9,818 bases of DNA from Thalassotalea_E sp964620605 (GTDB taxonomy: Bacteria > Pseudomonadota > Gammaproteobacteria > Enterobacterales > Alteromonadaceae). The notes beneath the pieces were generated by a model. The model was not told the DNA's origin, searched no databases, and was given only the letters and a program-made list of their open reading frames with translations. This document shows positions 1-5,898 of this stretch, in pieces; within the stretch, counting starts at the first letter, position 1; the number at the start of each line of letters is the position of its first letter. The DNA lies in the NCBI GenBank assembly GCA_964620605.1, contig CAZUHQ010000135.1, positions 1 to 9,818 of the forward strand, given 5' to 3'. Made by a program: the position numbers and the translations under genes.

Positions 1-744
1 AGCAATCACCGGCCAATAATCTATGCCTGAACCACCTAAAGGATCGACACCTATTTTTACACCGGCCTTGGCAATCGCATCCATGTCGAGCACTTGTGCC
101 AGTTGCTCGACGTAAAAGCTGATAAAGTCTTCTTTGGTTAAATATTCGCTTTCCAGTGCCTGCTGATAGCTCGCCTGCTTAACATCCAGCATGCCGCGGG
201 CAATGATATCGTTCGCGCGTTTTTCGATAATCGCAGTCACTTCGCCTTCGGCTGGCCCGCCATGTGGCGGATTGTATTTAATGCCGCCATCTGCCGGTGG
301 ATTGTGTGAAGGCGTAATGATCAAACCATCCGCCTGGCTGGTATGCTGGTTATTATGAACGATAATCAAACGCGAAATGACCGGTGTTGGCGTGTAGCCA
401 TTGTCAGACTGGATCACCACAGGCATCTTATTGGCGATTAACACAGATAATGCAGTAGCAAACGCAGCTTCAGATAATGCGTGAGTATCTTTACCTAAAT
501 ACAGCGGGCCTTGATAACCTTGCTCAGTACGGTATTCGGCGACCGCCTGACAAATTGCCGCAATGTGATACTCATTAAAACTGGTTTTAAATGCACTGCC
601 TCTATGGCCTGAAGTGCCAAAACTCACCCGTTGACTTTGAATACTGATCTCAGGCTGTTTGATATAGTAATGGCTAACCAATTGCGCAATATTTTCTCTA
701 TCTTTTGGGCTGGCTGGTTTACCCGCCATAGGGTGCACTGACAT
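1..744 (-). CDS. pgm: Phosphoglucomutase (alpha-D-glucose phosphate-specific), N-terminal 248 residues, cut by window start
   Basis: Pgm interconverts glucose-1-phosphate and glucose-6-phosphate in the cytoplasm, linking glycolysis to glycogen and UDP-glucose synthesis. The frame is open from the window edge to an ATG at 742-744 and gives 248 residues, a little under half of the ~546 of E. coli Pgm. The N-terminus begins MSVHPMAGKPASPKDRENIA. The conserved VSFGTSGHRG block follows, then the active-site loop ITPSHNPPADGGIKYNPPHG. The phosphoserine of TPSHNPP is residue 146 by count, the same number as in the E. coli enzyme. The metal loop and sugar-binding domains lie beyond the window. An AGGAA Shine-Dalgarno sits 6 nt before the ATG. 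Only 29 bp separate it from the seqA stop, so the two are probably one transcript, as in E. coli. Identity is very secure. Confidence 0.96.
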   Translation of the reverse strand, partial: MSVHPMAGKPASPKDRENIAQLVSHYYIKQPEISIQSQRVSFGTSGHRGSAFKTSFNEYHIAAICQAVAEYRTEQGYQGPLYLGKDTHALSEAAFATALSVLIANKMPVVIQSDNGYTPTPVISRLIIVHNNQHTSQADGLIITPSHNPPADGGIKYNPPHGGPAEGEVTAIIEKRANDIIARGMLDVKQASYQQALESEYLTKEDFISFYVEQLAQVLDMDAIAKAGVKIGVDPLGGSGIDYWPVIA

Positions 745-773
745 TTTGATTTCCTTGTTATAATAATCGATCG

Positions 774-1319
774 TTACAATAAATCGCGAATTCTTTCTAT
801 TTCACTTGTCTGATAACCTAGCGCTTTCGCCACTTCTGTGATCATCATTTTTTTACGTGTAGTATTGGAATTGGTCATCACCCAAAACGGACTGTCTGGA
901 ATTTGTCTTGGCTTAGTGCTGCTACCACTGTCCGCTAGTTCTTGTTCGCTTTGAGCGAAATACAAGCGGTCACGACCGCGAATATCGATAACGACAGAAA
1001 ATTTCTTACTGTGAACACGGTGTAATGCCGATAAAATCAATAAGAATCGACCAACAACACCACGTTGGGTTGCCAATTCTTCTTTATTGATATAGTTGAA
1101 AACCGATTCAGAGGCTTTAACCTCATGATTTTCATTTGCTAGCTTGGCAGGCTCGGCAACAGCAGCAGGCTTTATTTTGCCTGGTGCTGCATTGGTGCCA
1201 GCCTGCTCAGCAGAAAATGCCAGTAAGCGACGAAGAATCGATGAGGCACTTTCACCGATGTATTGAGTTTGAGAAGCGATATATTGGTAAAGTTCTTCAT
1301 CTATTTCTATGTGTTTCAT
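774..1319 (-). CDS. seqA: SeqA, negative modulator of replication initiation
   Basis: SeqA binds hemimethylated GATC sites behind the replication fork and sequesters oriC and the dnaA promoter. The 181-residue product matches the usual length. Residues 1-35 (MKHIEIDEELYQYIAS..., GESASSILRRLL) are the N-terminal oligomerisation domain. Residues ~36-70 are a low-complexity linker rich in Ala, Glu and Lys. Residues ~78-181 are the DNA-binding domain. The DNA-contacting residues of E. coli SeqA recur at the same numbers: R116 and R118 in RGRDRLYF, N150 and N152 in MTNSNTTRK. Position 117 is Asp where E. coli has Thr. The start is backed by AGGT six nt upstream. seqA is first in a seqA-pgm operon and divergent from ybfF. 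It implies that the host has Dam-type GATC methylation. Confidence 0.97.
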   Translation of the reverse strand: MKHIEIDEELYQYIASQTQYIGESASSILRRLLAFSAEQAGTNAAPGKIKPAAVAEPAKLANENHEVKASESVFNYINKEELATQRGVVGRFLLILSALHRVHSKKFSVVIDIRGRDRLYFAQSEQELADSGSSTKPRQIPDSPFWVMTNSNTTRKKMMITEVAKALGYQTSEIERIRDLL

Positions 1320-1350
1320 TCAGATACCTAATCTTTTGTTTGCCCGCAAG

Positions 1351-1356
1351 ATTATA
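1351..1356 (-). promoter_or_regulatory. Candidate -10 box of the seqA-pgm promoter
   Basis: On the minus strand this is a perfect TATAAT, 32 nt upstream of the seqA ATG. The hexamer 17 bp further upstream (TAGAGT, 1374-1379) matches the -35 consensus poorly. The call rests on the -10 and its position in the divergent spacer only. Confidence 0.4.
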
Positions 1357-1413
1357 CTGAGCTTAAATCAAAGACTCTAGCGCTTAGCGCAAATTCCGAT
1401 AATTTTTCCCAAA

Positions 1414-1445
1414 TTGACCGCACAGGTGACGAAATTTTGTATAAT
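1414..1445 (+). promoter_or_regulatory. Candidate ybfF promoter
   Basis: TTGACC (1414-1419) is a 5/6 match to the -35 consensus and TATAAT (1440-1445) is a perfect -10. The 20-bp spacer is longer than optimal, so either the promoter is weak or factor-assisted, or only the -10 is used. The predicted start is ~25 nt before the ybfF ATG. Confidence 0.5.
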
Positions 1446-1476
1446 AGCACCAAAGTATTTCACTATGATTTAACCA

Positions 1477-2244
1477 ATGGCAGTTCTTCATTTTCAACAA
1501 TCAGGCAGCGGCGCTGATCTGGTATTAATTCATGGTCTGTTTGGCAGTCTGGAAAATCTCAACATGGTGGCAAAAGGACTTAAGGATAATTATCGGGTCA
1601 CTAATATTGATGTCCGCAATCACGGACAATCATTTCATCAAAATGACATGGACTATCAAGCGCTGGCACAGGATGTTATTCACACCCTAGATCATTTACA
1701 TATCGACACTACCGCTATTTTAGGTCATTCGATGGGCGGCAAAATCGCCATGCAGGTAGCGCTAGATTTTCCAGAGCGCATTGAAAAGCTTATTGTGGCC
1801 GACATCTCCCCTATTGCCTATCCACCGCATCATAATCGGATCATTGAAGGCTTGTTATCAATAGATGTTGAACATATTGGTTCACGATCAGCTGCCGATC
1901 AACAATTAGCTCAATATGTCGACGATGCTGGTGTCAGGCAGTTTTTGCTGCGTAATATCATAAAAGTGCCAAACAGCACAAAGCTCAAGTTTAAATGTAA
2001 CCTGGCATTTATTGCTAATTGCTACCCACAAATCATCCAAGGTTATCAGGGGGATAGGCAGTTTAATCAACCAACATTATTTATTAAAGGTGGAGATTCT
2101 GACTATATTACCTTCCAGCATCAGGCGAAAATTATCCAATTATTTCCGCAAAGTAAGGCAAAAATCATTCAAGGAGCCGGACATTGGTTACACGCAGAAA
2201 AAACCGTCGCTTTTAATAAGATAGTAAACGACTTTCTTAAGTAA
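1477..2244 (+). CDS. ybfF: Alpha/beta-hydrolase esterase YbfF
   Basis: This is a cytoplasmic alpha/beta-hydrolase of the YbfF family; the E. coli protein is an esterase active on acyl-CoA and short esters. The 255-residue product opens with LVLIHGLFGSLENLNM (residues 16-30), which holds the HG oxyanion strand. DVRNHGQS follows at 45-52. The nucleophile elbow GHSMGG carries Ser85. The likely acid is Asp109 (VADISP), matching the acid reported for E. coli YbfF. The histidine is His236 in GAGHWLHAEK. No convincing Shine-Dalgarno precedes the ATG, but no better start exists: an ATG 12 nt upstream opens a two-codon ORF. The gene is divergent from seqA, as in E. coli. The in vivo substrate is unknown. 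Confidence 0.93.
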   Translation: MAVLHFQQSGSGADLVLIHGLFGSLENLNMVAKGLKDNYRVTNIDVRNHGQSFHQNDMDYQALAQDVIHTLDHLHIDTTAILGHSMGGKIAMQVALDFPERIEKLIVADISPIAYPPHHNRIIEGLLSIDVEHIGSRSAADQQLAQYVDDAGVRQFLLRNIIKVPNSTKLKFKCNLAFIANCYPQIIQGYQGDRQFNQPTLFIKGGDSDYITFQHQAKIIQLFPQSKAKIIQGAGHWLHAEKTVAFNKIVNDFLK

Positions 2245-2252
2245 TAACAAAG

Positions 2253-2282
2253 CGTTTAACCTTATAGCGCATAAGGATAACG
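2253..2282. repeat. Hairpin downstream of ybfF
   Basis: CCTTAT and ATAAGG (2260-2265, 2271-2276) are perfect arms around a 5-nt loop. An outer CGTT/AACG pairing (2253-2256, 2279-2282) adds to the stem across a small bulge. It begins 8 bp after the ybfF stop. There is no T-run on the plus strand, so it is not a classical intrinsic terminator. It may protect or end the ybfF mRNA. Confidence 0.4.
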
Positions 2283-2310
2283 TGGTTGAAAACCATTATT
2301 TTCCAATTTT

Positions 2311-2324
2311 ATGATCAAAATCAA
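2311..2324. promoter_or_regulatory. FNR/CRP-family-like box
   Basis: ATGAT-CAAA-ATCAA matches the FNR consensus TTGAT-N4-ATCAA at 9 of 10 defined positions. Its centre is ~84 bp upstream of the predicted start of the DUF2788-ybfE-fldA operon. That is further than the usual FNR activator positions (-41.5 or -61.5). One mismatch in an AT-rich spacer can arise by chance, so this is a candidate only. Confidence 0.4.
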
Positions 2325-2329
2325 TCGTT

Positions 2330-2349
2330 TTTATTGCATATGCAATAAA
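2330..2349. promoter_or_regulatory. 20-bp perfect palindrome, candidate operator
   Basis: TTTATTGCATATGCAATAAA is its own reverse complement over all 20 bases. It is centred ~62 bp upstream of the predicted start of the DUF2788-ybfE-fldA operon, a class I activator-like position. It does not match the LexA, Fur or ArgR consensus that I can recall. The regulator is unknown. Confidence 0.45.
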
Positions 2350-2386
2350 GTTCATGGTAAAAATAATGTGTTTCAATGGTGCATTA

Positions 2387-2395
2387 TGCTATAGT
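2387..2395 (+). promoter_or_regulatory. Extended -10 promoter of the DUF2788-ybfE-fldA operon
   Basis: TGC-TATAGT is an extended -10 (TGn plus a 5/6 -10 hexamer), 27 nt before the first ATG of the operon. The -35 region at the expected spacing (TGTGTT, 2367-2372) is weak. That is tolerable for an extended -10 and leaves room for an activator bound upstream. Confidence 0.5.
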
Positions 2396-2421
2396 CCCGC
2401 CTGAATTTTTTAAGGTGAATT

Positions 2422-2643
2422 ATGCTCGCAGAACATTTTGTACTAATTGAAACGATCGGACTCAATCTGTTTTTTGCTTTTATTTTTATTTTCATTGGCT
2501 TATCTATTAATGATGTCATGAAAAAGAATGATGTCCCTAAAATGGGTCAATATGTAGTCTACTTTGTGTTATTTCTTGGTTGCGCAGGTTTTATCGCCAA
2601 AGGAATAATTCAGTTTATTTGGGAAAGCCAAGGTGTAGGTTAA
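2422..2643 (+). CDS. Small inner-membrane protein, DUF2788 family
   Basis: This is a 73-residue protein of unknown function. Two hydrophobic segments are visible, at about residues 8-28 (IETIGLNLFFAFIFIFIGLS) and 45-66 (YVVYFVLFLGCAGFIAKGII). A short polar loop with MKKNDVPKMG joins them. I recognise it as the DUF2788 type that sits between ybfF and ybfE in Vibrio, Shewanella and relatives; E. coli lacks it here. AAGGTG 6 nt before the ATG is a good Shine-Dalgarno. It is first in an operon with ybfE (2-bp gap) and fldA. There are no catalytic motifs. The tight linkage to flavodoxin suggests a shared condition of expression, but no function can be assigned. Confidence 0.85.
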   Translation: MLAEHFVLIETIGLNLFFAFIFIFIGLSINDVMKKNDVPKMGQYVVYFVLFLGCAGFIAKGIIQFIWESQGVG

Positions 2644-2645
2644 CA

Positions 2646-2936
2646 ATGGCAAAACAAATATCAGATTTAACAACGATCGATCTATTTAATGATGAGAAGC
2701 GACCTGGTCGTCCGAGAACCAACCCTCATTCTCGTAGTGTTCAGGTCAAAATTAATAAGCGGAATCAAGTCAAACGCGACAAAAACAACGGTTTAAAGCG
2801 CGTTGAGTTTAAAATGCATCAAGACTTGATCAACAAATTAGATCAATTAGCGAAAGACACGAATTGCAATCGTAGTGAGCTCATTGAATCATTGTTAGTT
2901 AAAGCACTAACGTTAAACGAAAATCAAAGTATTTAG
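2646..2936 (+). CDS. ybfE: YbfE, ribbon-helix-helix protein (LexA-regulated family in E. coli)
   Basis: YbfE is a small DNA-binding-like protein of unknown target. It is annotated as LexA-regulated (CopB family) in enterobacteria. The chosen ATG gives 96 residues, has AGGT 5 nt upstream and starts 2 bp after the DUF2788 stop. A longer form from a TTG at 2580 would overlap the previous gene and is unlikely. The N-terminal half reads TIDLFNDEKRPGRPRTNPHS, then INKRNQVKRDKNNGLKRVEF, closely matching E. coli YbfE. PGRPRT resembles an AT-hook core. Residues ~57-92 (VEFKMHQDLINKLDQL..., NRSELIESLL) form the ribbon-helix-helix. No CTGT-N8-ACAG LexA box is visible in the operon's promoter region, so SOS control may be absent here. 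Confidence 0.92.
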   Translation: MAKQISDLTTIDLFNDEKRPGRPRTNPHSRSVQVKINKRNQVKRDKNNGLKRVEFKMHQDLINKLDQLAKDTNCNRSELIESLLVKALTLNENQSI

Positions 2937-2950
2937 AAAGGTTAAGCGCA

Positions 2951-3478
2951 ATGGCAATTGTAGGTTTATTTTTCGGTAGTGATACAGGTAATACCGAAGC
3001 AGTCAGTAAAATGATCCAAAAGAAATTAGGTAAAAAAATGGTTGATGTCAAAGACATCGCCAAAAGTACCAAAGAAGAAATTGCAGAATTTGATTTGCTA
3101 ATTCTCGGTATTCCTACCTGGTATTATGGTGAAAACCAATGTGATTGGGACGACTTCTTACCTGAATTAGAAGAAATTGACTTTACCGACAAGCTGGTTG
3201 CGATTTTCGGCCTTGGCGACCAAGAAGATTACGCAGAATATTTCTGTGATGCGATGGAACCACTGCGCGATATTTGTGAATCTAAAGGCGCAATTATCGT
3301 CGGCAACTGGCCAAATGAAGGTTACGAATTTGAAGCTTCTAAAGCACTGATCGATGAAAATACTTTTATTGGTTTATGTATTGATGAAGATCGTCAACCA
3401 GAATTGACCGAAGAACGCGTCGATAAATGGGTAAACCAGGTGTACGAAGAAATGTGCTTAGCGGAATTAGCTGACTAG
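2951..3478 (+). CDS. fldA: Long-chain flavodoxin FldA
   Basis: FldA is a cytoplasmic FMN electron carrier. In E. coli it feeds electrons to IspG, MetH, BioB and radical-SAM activases, and it replaces ferredoxin when iron is short. The 175 residues are the long-chain length (E. coli 176). The phosphate loop is GSDTGNTE (residues 9-16). The first FMN loop holds Trp57 in PTWYYGENQCDWDDF. The second, GLGDQEDYAEYFCD (87-100), holds Tyr94 and Tyr97, one of which stacks on the flavin. The C-terminal block AIDEDRQPELT-type (here CIDEDRQPEL, 143-152) is also conserved. It follows ybfE by 14 bp with an AAGG Shine-Dalgarno. A strong terminator closes the operon, so fur downstream is transcribed separately. 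Confidence 0.97.
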   Translation: MAIVGLFFGSDTGNTEAVSKMIQKKLGKKMVDVKDIAKSTKEEIAEFDLLILGIPTWYYGENQCDWDDFLPELEEIDFTDKLVAIFGLGDQEDYAEYFCDAMEPLRDICESKGAIIVGNWPNEGYEFEASKALIDENTFIGLCIDEDRQPELTEERVDKWVNQVYEEMCLAELAD

Positions 3479-3496
3479 CCGAACAGCCAAAGTGTC

Positions 3497-3530
3497 AAAA
3501 AAGCCTACAAATATTGTGGGCTTTTTTGTT
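3497..3530 (+). terminator. Rho-independent terminator of the DUF2788-ybfE-fldA operon
   Basis: Arms AAAAAAGCCTACAA (3497-3510) and TTGTGGGCTTTTTT (3514-3527) pair over 14 bp with a single wobble and a 3-nt loop, ending in a T6 run. It begins 18 bp after the fldA stop. Confidence 0.92.
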
Positions 3531-3547
3531 TCTCCATCAAGAGAAAC
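3528..3547. repeat. Small inverted repeat after the fldA terminator
   Basis: GTTTCTC (3528-3534) and GAGAAAC (3541-3547) are perfect 7-bp arms around CATCAA. The hairpin directly abuts the fldA terminator. Function unknown. Confidence 0.4.
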
Positions 3548-3558
3548 GCTCTAAAATC

Positions 3559-3597
3559 AAATAGCTGCTTCAACTCGCGATAAAATTGCAGCTATTT
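3559..3597. repeat. 10-bp perfect inverted repeat upstream of fur
   Basis: AAATAGCTGC (3559-3568) and GCAGCTATTT (3588-3597) are exact reverse complements separated by 19 bp. The right arm ends ~70 bp before the fur -10. It could be an operator, or a hairpin in readthrough RNA. Confidence 0.45.
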
Positions 3598-3663
3598 CCA
3601 ACAATCTGACCTCAGATCAGTCTTTCTTCGCAATTAAGACTTTTAACCGAGTAAAAATACCCC

Positions 3664-3669
3664 TATAAT
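3664..3669 (+). promoter_or_regulatory. Candidate -10 of the fur promoter
   Basis: Perfect TATAAT, 34 nt before the fur ATG. The -35 at optimal spacing (TTTTAA, 3641-3646) is weak. The AT-rich flanks do not form a clear 19-bp Fur box, so autoregulation by Fur is not evident. No equivalent of the E. coli uof upstream ORF was found. Confidence 0.5.
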
Positions 3670-3703
3670 TTTTATTCTATTTTTATATGCGAGAAGTCAA
3701 GAG

Positions 3704-4147
3704 ATGGCAGATCAAAATGAAGAGCTAAAAAGAGCTGGATTAAAAATTACTCTGCCTAGGGTAAAAATTCTAACTATCTTACAAGAGCCTGACAATCAAC
3801 ACATCAGTGCGGAAGATGTTTATAAAATCTTACTTGAGCAAAATGAAGAAATTGGCCTGGCAACTGTCTACCGGGTATTAAACCAGTTTGACGATGCCGG
3901 TATTGTTACCCGTCACCATTTTGAAGGCGGTAAGTCGGTATTTGAACTCAGCCACAAAAAGCATCACGACCATTTAGTGTGTTTAAAATGCGGTAAAGTG
4001 GTTGAATTTGAAGACTCAGTGATCGAGCAGCGACAAATCGATATCGCTAACACGCACAAAATAAAACTTACCAACCACAGCTTATACCTCTACGGTGAAT
4101 GTGAAGACAAAGAAGCGTGTGAAGAATATCGCCAGTCGAACCACTAG
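3704..4147 (+). CDS. fur: Ferric uptake regulator Fur
   Basis: Fur is the Fe(II)-dependent global repressor of iron uptake genes. The 147 residues align end to end with E. coli Fur (148). The N-terminal winged helix contains LKITLPRVKILTILQEPD (residues 13-30). The recognition region is EEIGLATVYRVLNQFDDAGI (48-67). The hinge FEGGKSVFEL follows. The metal-binding part is HKKHHDHLVCLKCGKVVEFE, with His87, His88, Asp89 and His90 and the structural-zinc cysteines Cys93 and Cys96. Cys133 and Cys139 form the second cysteine pair near the C-terminus; in E. coli these are 133 and 138. GAGAAG ~7 nt upstream serves as Shine-Dalgarno. It stands directly after fldA, as in E. coli, but with its own promoter and terminator. 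Confidence 0.98.
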   Translation: MADQNEELKRAGLKITLPRVKILTILQEPDNQHISAEDVYKILLEQNEEIGLATVYRVLNQFDDAGIVTRHHFEGGKSVFELSHKKHHDHLVCLKCGKVVEFEDSVIEQRQIDIANTHKIKLTNHSLYLYGECEDKEACEEYRQSNH

Positions 4148-4170
4148 CAAGCATTAAATAAATCTCGAAT

Positions 4171-4196
4171 AGGCGCTATCATTGGCGCCTTTTTTA
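4171..4196 (+). terminator. Rho-independent terminator of fur
   Basis: AGGCGC (4171-4176) and GCGCCT (4185-4190) form a GC-rich 6-bp stem with an 8-nt loop, followed by a T-run. It lies between the converging fur and GNAT genes and ends 4 bp before the GNAT stop. Confidence 0.85.
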
Positions 4197-4199
4197 TGC

Positions 4200-4640
4200 T
4201 CATTTACCGCGCCAGCGCATTTGATATTCCAGCTCGTTCTGCCCTTCAACGACAAAGCCATGGCGCTGATATAGGCGAAACGCCGGGTTTTTTAACAATA
4301 CATTCAAGGTGATGGCTAATTGACGCTCTGAGGCTTTTTTCTTTAATAAACTCAAGATCTGGCTGCCAATGCCCTGACCGTGATAATTAGGCATGATTTG
4401 AAATTGCCGAATATGAATACGCTCACTTAGCTGGGCAAGTTTAAGCAAGCCTATGGCTTTTTCATCTCGACAAATAATAAAAGAATCGTCAAAAAACTCG
4501 ATAATACGCGCCTTATGCTGTTCATCACTCAACACCAGACCCGCATTTTTTAAGTGTTCATCCATGGCACGCTTTCTCAGGTGTAATAAAAACTCGATAT
4601 CCTGATGCTGGGCACGACGAAAACAGATGGTGTTTTTCAT
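4200..4640 (-). CDS. GNAT-family N-acetyltransferase
   Basis: This is a predicted acetyl-CoA-dependent N-acetyltransferase of 146 residues, taking the ATG at 4638-4640. A TTG five codons further upstream is possible, but neither start has a clear Shine-Dalgarno. The fold is a single GNAT domain. Motif D/A contains QIMPNYHGQGIGSQILSLL (residues 81-99), whose Q-G-x-G-type loop (HGQGIG) binds the acetyl-CoA pyrophosphate. The C-terminal motif B is NPAFRLYQRHGFVVEG (118-133), typical of the family. The substrate cannot be predicted. The gene converges on fur and lies downstream of the EamA gene, but a terminator-like hairpin separates them, so it probably has its own promoter in the ~70-bp gap. 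I see only weak promoter hexamers there. Confidence 0.85.
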   Translation of the reverse strand: MKNTICFRRAQHQDIEFLLHLRKRAMDEHLKNAGLVLSDEQHKARIIEFFDDSFIICRDEKAIGLLKLAQLSERIHIRQFQIMPNYHGQGIGSQILSLLKKKASERQLAITLNVLLKNPAFRLYQRHGFVVEGQNELEYQMRWRGK

Positions 4641-4702
4641 AAAAACTAAGATCAAACGAACAACTAAAACAGCTGATATTTAAACGAACTTTGCCAACAA
4701 AA

Positions 4703-4731
4703 ACAATCAAAACCCGCAAGTTGCAGGTTTT
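4703..4731 (-). terminator. Terminator downstream of the EamA transporter gene
   Basis: AAAACC-c-GCAA-g-TTGC-a-GGTTTT (4709-4731) is a nearly perfect 23-nt dyad with one mismatched pair. On the minus strand it is followed by GATTG and a T5 run. It starts 8 bp after the stop of the EamA gene. Confidence 0.7.
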
Positions 4732-4738
4732 AATAAAC

Positions 4739-5650
4739 TTAGCCGACTTTCAATTTTTTCAATCGTCTTTTCTCCAATGCCAGTGTTAGCTTGCTATTCC
4801 ATTGAAAACAAGTCAAGCCGGTGACGACAAAACAGGCACCGATCAACAAGTGCGATGATACCGCTTCATTATTTAGCACGGCGCCAAGCGTCATTGCCAT
4901 TACCGGGGTGATCATAGTCACTAACGCTACTGTGCTGGCGCTTAGTTTTTGCAGCACATAAAAATAGGCAATAAAACCGACCAGCGAGCCAAAAACTCCG
5001 AGGTATACGATGGCAAACAGAGATTTTGGCTGCCACTGCTGATAAGGCAAAGTGCCGTCGACGCCATACCACACCAGAAAAAACATCGGGGTACTAACCA
5101 GCAAAGCACCCACCGTAGTGGCAATCGGATTAATCGCGATATTGACACTCTTAACCATCACGCCACTTAAACTGAAAAATAGTACTGCCAGTAAGATGTA
5201 GATCAGTCCAATGACACTATTTGCATCGCTAGCAATTTTGTCATAACAAACGATGATCAAACCGGTTACCGCTATGGCTAAGGCAAATTTTTTCACCACG
5301 CAAAACTTTGCTTCATTAATCAGCTTTTGCGCCAGCAGGCCAGATAAAATAGGCGATAAACCAAAAATCAGCGATATTAGCCCGGAAGAAATATAATGGG
5401 CGGCAAAATACGAAAACGACATGCCACCAAAAACGCCAATCGCCGAATAGCTATAAAGTTTCAACGCCTCTTTATGCTTAGGTAATCGAATTCGAAATAC
5501 CAGCAATAACACAATACCTATAACAAGCGCTATCACCATTCTTAATAGTACGGCTAAGGTCGGATGCACCGACTCACTGCTCCAGACAATACCAAGTGGG
5601 GTTGTTGACCAAATCAATACCACAGCCAGGTAGGCGACTGAGACATTCAT
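4739..5650 (-). CDS. EamA-domain DMT-superfamily transporter
   Basis: This is a predicted inner-membrane drug/metabolite transporter with two EamA repeats and about ten membrane helices over 303 residues. The ATG at 5648-5650 is chosen because AGGAGAG stands 5 nt upstream. A longer reading from 5761 would run through a terminator hairpin and is rejected. Repeat 1 (residues ~3-135) begins VAYLAVVLIWSTTPLGIVWS, with the conserved W-S-T-T-P-type EamA start, and includes SSGLISLIFGLSPILSGLLA. Repeat 2 (~150-285) includes YFYVLQKLSASTVALVTMIT and the PVMAMTLGA segment. A basic tail (EKRRLKKLKVG) faces the cytoplasm. Substrates of such proteins are usually amino acids, nucleosides or small metabolites; sequence alone does not tell. 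The ~240-nt 5' leader has the layout of a transcription attenuator with Trp and Val codons. That hints at control by amino-acid supply. Confidence 0.9.
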   Translation of the reverse strand: MNVSVAYLAVVLIWSTTPLGIVWSSESVHPTLAVLLRMVIALVIGIVLLLVFRIRLPKHKEALKLYSYSAIGVFGGMSFSYFAAHYISSGLISLIFGLSPILSGLLAQKLINEAKFCVVKKFALAIAVTGLIIVCYDKIASDANSVIGLIYILLAVLFFSLSGVMVKSVNIAINPIATTVGALLVSTPMFFLVWYGVDGTLPYQQWQPKSLFAIVYLGVFGSLVGFIAYFYVLQKLSASTVALVTMITPVMAMTLGAVLNNEAVSSHLLIGACFVVTGLTCFQWNSKLTLALEKRRLKKLKVG

Positions 5651-5724
5651 TATTGCTCTCCTGCAAATTAATCTTATATTTAGCGATAAAGCAGCAAGAT
5701 ACTGAGGTTTAATGAAAAGATAAT

Positions 5725-5753
5725 AAAAAACCGCAGTATAGTGACTGCGGTTT
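5725..5753 (-). terminator. Intrinsic terminator in the EamA-gene leader (attenuator hairpin)
   Basis: Minus-strand arms AAACCGCAGT (5753-5744) and ACTGCGGTTT (5737-5728) are perfectly complementary over 10 bp around a 6-nt loop, and a T-run follows. It lies ~75 nt before the EamA gene start and after a short leader ORF. The plus strand also reads a T-rich tail (TTTCTTTT), but no rightward gene ends here. An 8-bp segment at 5780-5787 can pair with the first arm and would dissolve the terminator. Confidence 0.8.
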
Positions 5754-5774
5754 CTTTTCAATTAAGCGAAAATT

Positions 5775-5864
5775 TTATCCCACAGTCGGCTCAGGCCAGT
5801 TCACGACCCAAGAGGTCATGCTATGCTGACTGAGTACAACTAAACTTCGGGTAAAATTCATCAT
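5775..5864 (-). CDS. Putative 29-residue leader peptide of the EamA gene attenuator
   Basis: Two adjacent ATG codons (5862-5864, 5859-5861) open a 29-codon frame ending in TAA at 5775-5777. The second half reads SMTSWVVNWPEPTVG. Trp is at codons 19 and 23, two of 29 where about 1% is expected. Val occupies five codons (9, 10, 20, 21, 28) in two VV pairs. The Shine-Dalgarno is poor (TTAGAA). The ORF lies ~30 nt downstream of a good promoter and 22 nt before a terminator hairpin. Its last four codons contain GACTGTGG, which can pair with the terminator's first arm. This arrangement resembles trpL-type leaders. It could instead be a chance ORF inside a small RNA. Confidence 0.5.
   Translation of the reverse strand: MMNFTRSLVVLSQHSMTSWVVNWPEPTVG
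5780..5787 (-). promoter_or_regulatory. Antiterminator arm in the EamA leader
   Basis: Minus-strand GACTGTGG (5787-5780) pairs with CCGCAGTC (5750-5743), the first arm of the terminator, over 8 bp with one G-U. The two structures exclude each other. An upstream CTCAGTC (5834-5828) can in turn pair with this segment over 5 bp (CAGTC/GACTG), giving a 1:2, 2:3, 3:4 layout. Confidence 0.5.
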
Positions 5865-5898
5865 TTCTAATGGCTTAATAAGTAAAATATTCCAACAC

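Noticed and set aside
1136..1360. 74-residue plus-strand ORF
   Set aside because: Lies antisense within and over the start of seqA, has no family features, and its frame is explained by the seqA codons.
1376..1391. AGCGCT/GCGC repeats in the seqA-ybfF spacer
   Set aside because: Short overlapping GCGC units only; not enough to call an operator.
2580..2645. 22-residue N-terminal extension of ybfE from a TTG
   Set aside because: Overlaps the DUF2788 gene, and the ATG at 2646 has a better Shine-Dalgarno and matches the E. coli N-terminus.
3664..3690. Fur box at the fur promoter
   Set aside because: The region is AT-rich but does not give a credible 19-bp Fur-type dyad.
5651..5761. 37-residue N-terminal extension of the EamA protein
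   Set aside because: It would encode the terminator hairpin and T-run. The ATG at 5650 has an excellent Shine-Dalgarno and begins at the natural EamA start.
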